Source of the DNA: Lingula anatina
Lineage: Eukaryota; Brachiopoda; Lingulata; Lingulida; Lingulidae
Direction of reading: 5' to 3'
Length of the DNA: 64,000 nt
Assembly (NCBI RefSeq): GCF_001039355.2
Contig: NW_019773514.1
Span: forward strand, 591,068-655,067
Every line of letters begins with the position of its first letter. Position 1 is the first letter of the stretch. A model generated the notes under the pieces. That model was not told the DNA's origin, did not search any database, and worked only from the letters and a program-made list of their open reading frames with translations. Position numbers and translations under genes: made by a program. Positions 38,748 through 51,100 of the stretch are shown piece after piece.

Positions 38748-39074
38748 ATCATATAAGTTTGTGTAAAATAGTGCTACACAAGTTCAGTTTGCTATTTGTC
38801 GGTGCATGGTGAAAAATATCTGTAGAAAAAAGTGTTTCGATGGGAAGATTGTAAAGTTTTCACTCATCGCAGCTGGGCGGAAGTAATCGGGTGACGTATA
38901 CGTGCAACCAGGGTAAAATTGTGAGAGCGAGTATCAACTTTCACTACGAGGAGTGTTCCTCAACTACAAGATCTCAGACTTAATCTTTAGACCGAAAATC
39001 CAGCTTATCCTTCATGAATTCGTTAAAGCAGGAACTGTGAGGCATTTCAAACCATAGAGGAGTGAGATAAAGCC
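38748..39074. promoter_or_regulatory. Probable promoter/5' leader of the receptor gene, possibly bidirectional
   Basis: This 327-bp interval lies between the receptor ATG (plus) and a candidate minus-strand ATG at 38747. It is richer in CpG than the surrounding DNA (gtgacgtatacgtgc, gggcgg, agagcgagtat). No clear TATA box is placed relative to a known start site. The part from 38915 onward is repeated after 40438. Promoter function is inferred from position and composition. Confidence 0.45.
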
Positions 39075-40190
39075 ATGAAAGGGACCGTCTATACACCATT
39101 TCTACTGGCATTCTGCTGCGCTTGTACAGTTCTGTTGGGTGAGTTTGAAATTCTTTGGCATGCCATGTGTTTCATTGGGTTCATGTTATTGTTAAGAGTT
39201 GTGCGTTAGCTTTCTCGGAATAGATGCAACGCTTTGAAATTTAGGTCACTGCAGAAATACTGGGCAGTGCCAGAACTGACTGTGCTTTGCCAACTTGATA
39301 TGTTTATATAGCGAACTTGGTAGTTTTGACTTTTTGATCGCTCAAAGTTTGCTCAGAAGCGCTGTGAACTGAAATTATCATTCGCATTTTCTTCTTTGGA
39401 GTAATGAGTTTTGAAATCCCATTGAATTTTACTCAAAATTAAGGTTTTCTTGACCCTCTGTTCGTGAATTCTTTAATAAGTTATCATTCTCTCAATTTTT
39501 GACAACAGTGCCAGTGGTTATTTGCAACAAGTTACATGCATCATTGCATGGTTAGCACCAAGTAATGGCATTTCTGAGGACAAACCAGAACACTTTACAT
39601 TTATTTAGTTTAATGTGTACTGACAAATATTTCATGACCCCTATCCCAATATTTCACTTGCCATCAACTTCTGAAAGAGATGTGAAAATTGTTTTGAAAA
39701 AGAAAAAATTACGACTGGAAATTAAATACAATATCTCATTTGAAAAGAAACTAAGAAAAATGTACATTTTATGTAATGTCTCTTCTAATAAGCTTATGGG
39801 AAAATTATCTTACAGCCAGAGTATAAGTATGGATCATGTTGACACGTGTTCTAGATAAGAATATCCTTGAATTAATAAAATCAGAACAATGACTGCTGAC
39901 CAATTGATATGCCCATGTTGCTAGACTGGACTGGTCAGTCTGACGGCAGCAGACTGAAACTTAATCGCAGCCATTCTGGTGCTACCTAGATATACCGACT
40001 TCAAAGTATGCACATCTAGTTATACAGCTGGAGGGTGCGTTATTTCCATGTAGGTTACTTATGGAATGTTCTTTATATTTACATGAAAAATTCCAACTTG
40101 ACTAATGGGCAATTTTGCTGATTTGAAACTTTTGATTTTTTTCTTCCTTTTTTGCCCCAGTTTAGCTGTTACATCTAAAATATTTTCATA
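38915..40190 (+). repeat. Duplicated block with receptor exon 1, copy 1
   Basis: 1276 bp, matching 40438-41709 with roughly two dozen substitutions and small indels by eye. It holds the leader, exon 1 and the start of intron 1. The match ends at tattttcata, after which this copy alone carries a 246-bp repeat-like segment up to the N at 40437. Confidence 0.93.
39075..39138 (+). CDS. Receptor exon 1: start codon and signal peptide (copy 1)
   Basis: The ATG in the context aaagccATGa opens a 21-codon stretch, MKGTVYTPFLLAFCCACTVL and on. It has a basic residue near the start, then a hydrophobic run, typical of a secretory signal peptide. It ends in phase 1 at a strong donor (G|GTGAGT). Joining to exon 2 restores an Ala codon and continues GAQNVIQ, so cleavage near the AGA-Q segment is likely. 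An upstream in-frame start was not sought in the leader. A near-identical copy lies at 40598-40661; only one is expected to be real in a haploid genome. Confidence 0.85.
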
Positions 40191-42049
40191 CAGGGCTCAA
40201 CATAAATTTTTTAACCAGGTTGCCGCAGGGCAACCTGCCAGATATTTTTACTTGCCCTTCCTCTGCCTCAACTTGCCCATTATTAGTGAAAAATTTTAAA
40301 CCACTCGATATGCAGTTTTTTTCATTTGAAGCATTTAATTTTATTGATTTATAAAAAAATCAATTGTGCCATCTTTGAGTTATTTTCTCCATGAGCAGGT
40401 TGATTGATGGAATGTCAAATTTTGTAATGCACATCTNAAATTTGTGAGAGCGAGTATCAACTTTCACTACGAGGAGTGTTCCTCAACTACAAGATCTCAG
40501 ACTTAATCTTTAGACCGAAAATCCAGCTTATCCTTCATGAATTCGTTAAAGCAGGAACTGTGAGGCATTTCAAACCATAGAGGAGTGAGATAAAGCCATG
40601 AAAGGGACCGTCTATACACGATTTCTACTGGCATTCTGCTGCGCTTGTACAGTTCTGTTGGGTGAGTTTGAAATTCTTTGGCATGCCATGTGTTTCATTG
40701 GGTTCATGTTATTGTTAAGAGTTGTGCGTTAGCTTTCTCGGAATGGATGCAACGCTTTGAAATTTAGGTCACTGCAGAAATACTGGGCAGTGCCAGAACT
40801 GACTGTGCTTTGCCAACTTGATATGTTTATATAGCGAACTTGGTAGTTTTGACTTTTTGATCGCTCGAAGTTTGCTCAGAGGCGCTGTGAACTGAAATTA
40901 TCATTCGCATTTTCTTCTTTGGAGTAATGAGTTTTGAAATCCCAATGAATTTTACTCAGAATTAAAGTTTTCTTGACCCTCTGTTCGTGAATTCCTTAAT
41001 AAGTTAACATTCTCTCAATTTTTGACAGCAGACCCAGTGGTTATTTGCAACAAGTTACATGCATCATTGCATGATTAGCACCAAGTAATGGCATTTCTGA
41101 GGACAAACCAGAACACTTTACATTTATTTAGTTTAATGTGTACTGACAAATATTTCATGACCCCTACCTCAATATTTCACTTGCCATCAACTTCTGAAAG
41201 AGATGTGAAAATTGTTTTGAAAAAAAAATTACAACTGGAGATTAAGTACAAAATCTCATTTGAAAAGAAACTAAGAAAAATGTACATTTTATGTAATATC
41301 TCTTCTAATAAGCTTATTGGAAAATTATCTTACAGCCAGAGTATAAGTATGGACCATGTTGACACGTGTTCCAGATAAGAATATCCTTGAATTAATAAAA
41401 TCAGAACAATGACTGCTGACCAGTTGATATGCCCATGTTGTTAGACTGGACTGGTCAGTCTGACGGCAGCAGACTGAAACTTAATCGCAGCCATTCTGGT
41501 GCTACCTGGATATACCAACTTCAAAGTATGCACATCTAGTTATACAGCTGGAGGGTGCGTTATTTCCATGTAGGTTACTTATGGAATGTTCTTTATATTT
41601 ACATGAAAAATTCCAACTTGACTAATGGGCAATTTTGCTGATTTGAAACTTTTGATTTTTTCTTCCTTTTTTGCCCCAGTTTAGCTGTTACATCTAAAAT
41701 ATTTTCATAGCATTTGTTCAATATGCTATGATGATTTGCTACTACTGAAGTACATTGTCACCCTGCTTTAGTCACGTGCACATGACACATGGTGATTTTT
41801 AACAGGCCAGTAGAATATTTCATTGGATTGTTAAATGATACCCACTTGACTTTATTCAGCAAATTATATTTTGAAGTGTTGTCAAAACAATTGACTTTAA
41901 TGTATTTTGATTGAGGGTGTCATACTGTAAGAGCTCAGCTGGAACTTGTGCATTTTGAATGTGCAGTCATACCAAGTTCAAGTAAAAATGATAAATGTGC
42001 TTTTAAGTGGTTTAAAATCTATTTCTATTGTTTTCTACAGCTCTCCCCA

Positions 42050-42106
<57 letters not shown>

Positions 42107-45100
42107 TCAAATACTTTGAAAGTGCCAATATTGCTTCAGGAACACAGCTGGCCAGGCAGTGAAATTGTATTTGTTTTCATAGCTTTCCATGCTAAAATAG
42201 CCAGAGAGTGCAGGATGGCCTGAGGCTGTTATAGATAGGGCTATATATAATCCAAAGATTTTTGATACACTAGTCAGTGCTCAATGTGAAATCAAAGCAT
42301 TGTAGAAGAAGAGCTTCTAAAGACAATATACTATTAATTCTTGTTTTGTAACATGGAATTGGACATTGCTTCAAAACCATGTGTTATTGCTGTTATCCCT
42401 TGTTTTATTATTTTCATCAGTTGATTTTTGTCTCCATTGTTCCTTTAATCCCATTTTCAACTGATAAACATGTATTCAAGAAGTGAACCAAATGAGTAGC
42501 AGCACTGAATAAAAATAAATAATGTTCATGTTACTGAATATGTTATGTAATGTACTGGATCACAAAATCCCAGATCTTATCAGTGCATATTAAGAATAAT
42601 AAGGCATAAGCACTTGAAAAAAGGAAGTACTTGTTTGTTGCAAAAGTTGATACCCAGGTGGTTTTTCCTGTTTTTACAGCCATCTTACCAGACATGGAGA
42701 AGTCACAAGTATAAGCTTCAGTTGATGATACCCTTGTATTATCTCTATTGCTGCAGACAAAATATTTTTATTACGACACAGTAGTGTATTTAGCTCAGAA
42801 GGAAGCAACTTCATGTTTATTGAGTGGCCTCTCTAAATATTTTTCTGGTCTCCTAATGGAAACCAAAAATGATGTATAATATTTTCAGATTCAAGAAATT
42901 TATACCAATATGTCTTCTCTGAGTAGTCTTGGTAGTGTAATATTGCATGCACTTTCTTAGAAATTGTCAATGGCTCTGTTGCTAGAGCATTTGATGCTTT
43001 TCAGCAAACTATTTTTTGTCCCTCATACAAAAGTGAAATTTTGAGAAGAGCCATTCTAAAATAATAGCTTTTCATAAATTGAATATAGAAACTTCAAAAA
43101 AAATTTTTTTAAACAGATTTTCTGTAGACTTCTTCCATGAGTAATTGTCCTTGGGTAAAATAAGGTGACCACACTGCTATGGACCAGTTAGCATATAAGC
43201 TATCCTCAATGGAACAGAAGCCTGTGTCACAAAAAGAACTTTAGCCTGAAATTTGTTCTTAACTTTTTCGACTGAAATTTGAGTTTGCTTTGACCCCAAT
43301 GAAATCAGTTGTGGTTCAGTTGAGTTTAGTATTGCATCTGTTTTATAATAAAAAAGAAAATGCTACTGTTTTAGACCAAAAGTTATTCTTTGTTAGTTGA
43401 CTACTGGACAGTCTTAACAAATTGATGTTGACTAACATTTTGGACTAAAAGTAGCTTGCAGTCTTTTGTGAAATCAACCCCAGGTCAACATATCAAGTTT
43501 CCTGTCGGAGAAACTATGTGCTCTATGGCAGAGGAAAGACCCTAATCTTCTAAGATGTTTCTTCCTGTTTGAAATTTGATTTAAGTAGTTAACTGACTCT
43601 AACATTGTCAGGCATTAAACTCCAGATTTATCTAATGGAAAAAAGTCATCCAAGTTTGGTCTTGGTGATATCTCATTCACCTCTCAAGTAATGGGGGAAC
43701 ACTTCTACTGAAGCCTGGAGTGAAATATTGGGTTACCAGATAAATGTATTCCTTTAAGCGTCTATTAGCTATCAGGGGATGTTTTTGGTTAAACTAAAAA
43801 CCGACATCGCAGCACAATACAGCCTCGTGTAAGAGGACACCTTCCACATTGTTTCCGCATAGGGCCCTGTTATTTATTAGCTCATTTCTATCAAACCATA
43901 AACTACAGTGAAGTAAGAAAAAAGCTGTTGGTGCCCCGCTAGTATGATTTCCTGCTTATACTGATTCACCTCTGTTGTCTGAAAAAGCATTATTAGTTTA
44001 GGACATTCCTTTGGCTGGCGTCACCTTTGATCCCATTGTATAGCAGTCCTGTTATTAACAAGCTATCTAAACAAATTACACAAATTATTCCATGATCAAT
44101 ACAGGCCTTAAGATCAATTACGGTTAAGGTGTAGAGCTCTATGTCTTGTCCACTGTGTGGGCTGCTGTAGTGTTACTGTGTATAGATTTTCAGTAAAGTT
44201 ACCAGTTATGATATGTCCTTATAAACCATATTCCATTACTAGTAGATGTTTTCTAAATTAGTTATGTAAAGTAACTTTCCGTTTTCACTATGTGGGGAAA
44301 AACAGTAAAGTGAGGAAAGTTAGGGGCTTGGGGTGTGGGGTGACACCTTTTTTTAGCCTCGAAGTTCCAATCCCTGTTTAATGTAAACTTGTTTTCTTAT
44401 TTTGTTGATAATGTGAAACTCAGGAAGCTTTGTTTACTTATGCTTTATGTTAAATTACATTTTTGATAACCAACACTGGTTTGTTGAGATGTCTTTTTTG
44501 AGGATACTGGCAAAGTCAGAGAAGGGGCTGCAAGAATTAAGATTTCGTCAGCTGATTTGTGATTCTGAAATGTGGACTGATCGGTTTGACATTACAGAGG
44601 AGAGTGTGAATTGACAGATTAAAACTGTTTATTTATTTTTATAATATATTAACATCTTACCAATTCTCAATTCTCCTCCTTTCAGCAGTTTAACTGCAAT
44701 TTAATAACGTAATGTAGATCTTTAAATTGATAATGTTTAACAACCCCAAAGTTGATTTTTTTTTCAAGTAAACCATTTGTAAAGTGCTTAAACATGTTTC
44801 AAACTATGAAACTTGACATTTTGCTCTAGCCATCATAATTCAAGAGACCCTCGGGGCTCCCAAAAACCTGTTTCCCCTGAAACCTTAATTTTTCTTCAAG
44901 ATGTGAAGCCATTCTTGCACTAAACTTCCCTCTGGGTATTGCTAGTCATACAGGGGTGGTCTTAAGGATTAATAATCTTTCAGAATGTACTTGATCATCC
45001 CATATTAAGCCAGGTGATTAGAGCTGGTCAACTTCACTGTCACAACTCGGACACCGAGTAGAATGTTTGTCTTTGCTGTTGACACAGCCAGTAACATTGT

Positions 45101-48100
45101 GTAAGCAGAGTAGCAAAGATCAGGACAGAGCTTAACTTTCTTGTAAGAATTACTTGATAACAAAAACCCCTCCCTTCTCCATTGTCCAACCCAATTCAAA
45201 ATAGATTAATATTCCAAGTAAACTCTGACAAAGAAGTTTTGTCAACAGGGCTCATAATTGGCCATTGTTCTCTTGGGAGTGGTAGGAGGTGGTAGGCTTT
45301 TAATTCAGTGCCGCTTTGGTTTTTGACGATTTTGAGCGGCGATTCAACATTGACTTGATTATGAACCCAGAGGATCAATGCCGTAATTGTTCTCAATGTA
45401 GAAACATAATTGCAAGGCGGAGAGAAACAGATTAAGCGGCATCGTGCCCACTGTGTTACTTGATGAGGGACTTTTGAACAGCATTGATCTGTGTTTGGTC
45501 GGGTAAAATGAGACTGATACTTGATCTGGGATCAGTGAAAAATCTTCACAGCCCCCTGTCTTGCAATATTGATGATTTGTTACCGTTAATGCAGGTTTCT
45601 TGTCTTCCACTAGTAAATCTATATGGCCAGGAAGATGTGTAGATGTGTGCAGTTTTCCATTGATCTCTGTGTTCTGGTGTTCAGGTATGATCAATATGTA
45701 ATATTGACTGATACAGGAGTAATACAGGTGCTTCAAACTAGGTGGGTAGGTCATGTTTTGTGGGGGAGGGCTGGACGTGCCAGGAAGACAGAATCAAAAA
45801 AGAGTGTGGTATCCACAAAACAATCAAGATTTTAAATTGAAGAGGTTGTTAATCTTGTGATGTTTAAATTGATCACAATTTATAATCTCTTGAAAGAAAT
45901 AATGTTGTTAGACAAGCAGTTCTTTTTGTTTCAGATTTCCCCTTCAAGCTCTCCCCATGATCTCTGACCCACTTTTATCAGCTCTGAATCTTCATGTACA
46001 GTTATGCTATTTGTAATAAGAGCAATTGTCAACAACATTATTTCACAGGTACTTACCCTCAGATAAAAGGTTCTTCCCACAGGACATTCCTGGTGCACTC
46101 GAGCAGCAAATTGTCCTGGACGTAGGTAGTGGTTATTAGAGGGTCAGCAAGGAGGAAGACTGGGGCAAAATTTGTATAAAATTTATGAAACACATTCTGG
46201 AGTTAGATGGGGAGATTTATTGAATAGCACAAAGGAGCTGTCCCATTGTGATCTCATTTGTCTGTCTGTCACATTAAAAGTTGCATTTTCTATGCACTGT
46301 CTTGTCAGTTTACAAGACACTTGTATTAGGACACCAGTTTGAACTGTGGGGTGTCTTATTTTGTGAGGTTCCCATCGAAATTTTCATTTTGGTGCAATTT
46401 TGAGTCCTCCAAGCTATTTGCGATTCTTGTTCCATATTTGTAAAAGAAAATGTCAAATTCAACCCAACAGGTTGCTTGTGTTAGTCCCCCGAAGAAAATA
46501 AAAGTGTTTCCAGTGTGTAGGAAAACATTTTCAAAATGGTCACAGGTGGTTTGATTAAAATGGAGCAGTTTGAAAATTAAAAACCTGTGGATTCAAAAAT
46601 GGCACAGTTGCATATTACACACTGGCACATGGAGTGGCTCTGTTGTTTTTGTCATCTTTGACAAGATTCCAATCCAGAGATCTGTTAGTTCAGGACCAAC
46701 ACCTCTTCTGATGAGAGATGTCTTCTGTCATGCTTTTGGGTCTCCATATACTTGGAAAGCCTAAAAGAAACAAATATGACAAATAAAAGTAAGATTTAAG
46801 TGCAAAATGTATTTGAAAACCCAACATATTTTAATAAAAATTCTTATAAGACAAAGAATAATATTCCTATAGGAAGAAGAAATAGATTGGGAAAAAGAGT
46901 GCCACTNNNNNNNNNNNNNNNNNNNNNNNNNCCCCCCCCCCCCCCCCCTCCCAAGAACTGAAAACTTTATAAAAGTTGAAGGCTTGTAATAATAAATATT
47001 TTCAAGGAAAGAAAAAAAAACTGTGGGTAACTGTTCAAGCACCTGGTCTCCAAATGCTGCCTCCCTGGTGTGTTATTTTCTAACATGAATCATTAGATCA
47101 ACCCCAAAAGAGAGAAAATGTAATATGGGATGGATTCTGTCAACTTTCATATTTCTACTTTCATTTTTACCAGATGTTGAAGCTGTGGAATGAAAACTTT
47201 GTTCACTCATGGGTGTATTGGAAGGATATTTCTGTATGCAATCTGGGATTATTTTCCTTCTTTTTTTTTCACTTCTGACATTTCTCCTTCCTTGCCAGGT
47301 GTTAAATCAAAAAGAAAAAGAAATATTTTGAAACACACCAGCTGGTTTTGAAATTTAAACAATTACACTGCAAAGATGACAGGGCTCGCCTCACTTATTG
47401 TCTTCATTTGTCCTCCCTGCTGGGATTCATAAGTTTTTGATTTTGGTCACATAACAGGAAATTTCATATTGAAAAATTCAAAACCACTTTTTTTATGGCC
47501 ATACTGTTTCCTTTTCTCCAAAATCTAGAGTGCTCTTATAAGTACCAATTTGACACAGATGAAACTGTAGTCATCCAAAGAAAATAAAGTTGGCTAGAAA
47601 GTAAAGGGATAGCCCTAATTGGAGTTACATGGCAGTGTTTGGACTAAAATCAGGACTATTTCTATATCAGCTACATGCTGGATAACTGGTTACCTCTTCC
47701 ACTGCTTGTCTGAAGGACAAACAAACACTTTAAGTGGGAGCGTTTACATGAGATTAAGATATTTCCCAGGTAAATTAAAGGTGGGCTTAATAAGGGATTA
47801 TGTGGTTTTTACCTCTGCTGGAACACCTGAAGATGTTTTGGCAGGTATGCCACAGGGTATTTTTCATCAGGTAACAAGTGTTCCACTGAGTTGGGGGGAT
47901 CTCCCCCATGGTGAATCTCTCACAGTAGAGGTGGTATCTGGAGGATTCCAAAAGAATGTCTTCTTTTCTTTCTAGACTTGATCCTACAGAATAATAGTTG
48001 GGTGCATGCACATGCACACACACAATCATGCAGTGTTTTGAATAACAGAAAAAAATTAGACAAAGAAAGATGTACAATAGAAGATATTTTAAAGAAATTA

Positions 48101-51100
48101 ATTATACATTTGGTGTGAACATGTACAAAACTTTGTTGACATCTTCTGATGAGCATAATTTAGTTATACTGAGATGGAGGTTAACATTTTCTCCTTCTCA
48201 TTCTTTATGATATTTTCCCTGGGGCTTATAATATCAAATAAAACTAAAAGCCCAAGGTCCACTTAGTATTGCCCCGGTAGTTTCTCCAATATTATAAAGT
48301 CTGTCAATTCTTGACAGACCTCAAAAATATTGGCAAACAGCATGTTGGGGTTTTAGCTACTGGTTAAGAAACTGTTTTTGTATTCTTGTGTGTAACACGG
48401 CTGATGAAATTCAAGGAATATTACTTGGAGCAGCCTTATTATGATCCACAGTGCCCTTCTGAATTCACAGCACGGTCTGGGATTCCTACAGTTGGTACTT
48501 GTATGTAATGAAGGCAAATGATGTCTAGCTTCAGTGTCTGCCTGTCTGGAAAATCTCGAAATACTAGTAATATTTCCCCTTTTGCCTTGGTGGTTTTTTA
48601 GGGGAGAGATGCACTGAACAGAGCAATTTTGGAAGTTTCGTGAAAGGGGTTGAGAGCAGTGTGGAATATAGTTTTCTTAGGGTTCATTTTGTGTCTCAAC
48701 TGAAAATAATTTGTATTAGGAATAAACTGTATTAGGAAGCTACACTAGAGAGACTTGCTATTGGAAACCCCTTCATAATGATAACCTATCATGTCACCTA
48801 AAATCAAGTTATACTAAAATAAAACAAGGGGCGAGAGAGGACGACTTTCGCTTTGATCCAACAGTTAGCAATTCATAATTCATTGTATGGTAATCTCTGA
48901 GGTATCCATTTTAAATCAGATCCACGGATTTCAAATCATCATATCAGTAATTTAAAAAATTATACATTTGAGCTCCTGTCAAGATTGTCTGATTTGAAAA
49001 TAGTAACAAGATGAAGACAGAAGACTCAATGAGTCCGAGAGATCACCTGGCCCTCCCGCTGTGTTCTGACGGAGAAGAAGTGGTTGTAAAGCATCTGAGC
49101 AATGACACCAGCAAGTAAATCAGAGCTCTGGCATCTCCATCAGGTCTACAGAAGACATGCCAGTGGGGCAGCCAGGTGATGGGAGAGATGTGGGCAAATG
49201 CTATTGACAGGGAGGTGCATGGTGGAGGCGTTTGCTGTTTTTGACCCTTCTTAAAATATGGGGGGAAAAAACTCAGCTTTTGTGCTGTTTGATAACTATG
49301 TTCTTTTTGTGGCAGTAGGGAATCACCAGAATGCCTGTGCCATTTGGTGATCTCATATCATATTTAACAATATATAAACCAAATATTATTTTCCCGTTAA
49401 ATTTAGATACCTATGATCACTCCCATTCACCATCATTCATATAACTGTTAAACTGAGCAAATAGATATTCTTGTCTATCCAGAAGTTATTAGTACCTATA
49501 AAGGTGCAACTGAGAAAGAATGTTTCTCATAATTTGTTATGTCACGGGGTTATCTATAATGAGAGGCATCCCGCGCTGTTGCAGTCGGAACAAATATCAC
49601 TCATCCATTAACCACAAATGAGGTGGATGTTTTGGGTGTTTTCTTTCTGATTTCAAAGCGAATTTTTTCCTGTCATTTTGACCTTTTATTTCCAAGTGCA
49701 CACACCTGAGCAGTGCACCTGTGTTTTCTGTCATCCTAACTTAGAGGCCCTGCGTTTAACGCTTTACAAAGCGAACATTTTTTGTTTGTTTGTTTTTATA
49801 TTTTTTATTTCATTTTATCTGTTTTGACATAACTTATGGTTACCTCTGTATCAGTGTTCTATATGATAAAGGACAATTATTTGCAGACTTGTTCCATGGT
49901 TTACAACTTTGTTATTACAGTGGCACTCGCACAACCAGAGAATAATGTTTTTGATTTGCTTCCTCAGTTCAAATGGAAATGTAGACTTTGTATAAACTTG
50001 ATGTATTTCTTCTGTAAATTTCTTTTCGTTGATTTAGAGCATACCTTGTTCACCTGCACATGTTGAACTCTCTGTTGGTGCCATTCATATTGAAAAGAAA
50101 GTGTTCTTTAACCAGTAACCGTGGAAATTTTAATAACAAATCTACTCTTTAATTGCCAGAATCTTGTTTAGGAGGGACAATAAATGTCTGGATATACACT
50201 TAGTGAAAGGCATGGTTACTTTTTTTGTGGTGAGAAGCTCCTTGCTCTGTTTTTCTGTTCTCTTTGTTTTACCTTAACTTCCTTGGCTGTTTTTGGATTT
50301 TTTTTTCTTAATGCAATTAGCGGTAATGGTCACTGAAGGGCAGTTGTCCCTTGTATTAAGTTGTCCTTCCTTACAAAGGTCTTGCATGAATGCTTCAATT
50401 CTTTGTTGAAGCTTTTCCACACTCAGAAAAATCACCATGTCTGAACAGCCATTGCAAATTTACTTTTTCTTGCAGTAAAAGCTTACTTGATGATGATACA
50501 CCAAACGCCAGCGTGTGTCATCTTCAGTAAATTTAGATTGATGTTGCCATGAATGACTACCAAACCTACCAATGCTTTATATCTTTTGGCATCTAAAGTT
50601 GTGGTGAGGAGATAGTAGAATTGCCCAGTAAACACGCGGCTGAGTGGAGATGGGGTAGAGAGCACCTGCCTAGGTGTGTGGGACTCCCCAGGTTGTGGTG
50701 GCACTGTGTGTGTGTGTATCTGGTTCATCACACCTGCCAGATCCTATGACTGTGTGGTACCTGCCACCACACAGCTGATAGGAAGGTTTACACAGGGCAG
50801 AAATTTGTGCCTGTGAAAACAGACCAACTGGAACGGTTAGTGTTTTATATCCTGGATAACAATGAAGCAGATTGGAAGATTTAGAAAAAGTAGTATGCGG
50901 TGCTTTAGAAACTGAAACCAACTGGTGCAATTTGTTTTGTTTCTTGTTTCATAGCACACCTGACGGAACCTTTCCTCACAGTACAAAGGAGACTTCTCTG
51001 TGATAGAACTAATGGAACCCCAGAGAAATAGATTGCCACCATTGGTTCTGTATCTGTTGAAAGATTACCACAGTGGGCTGTTACTGTTACTGATCTCTAT

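Noticed and set aside
39565-41378. Open frame of about 97 codons kept in both copies of the duplicated block
   Set aside because: The copies are probably alleles, so shared openness says little; the frame lies in intron 1 and has no recognisable domain.
41948-42223. Open frame with Leu-Ser repeats
   Set aside because: It is driven by the CT microsatellite and lies within an intron.
46074-46116. Possible 43-nt extra exon in intron 1 (acceptor tcccacag, donor GTAGTG)
   Set aside because: Its length (43 nt) would break the frame between exon 1 and exon 2, which already join perfectly.
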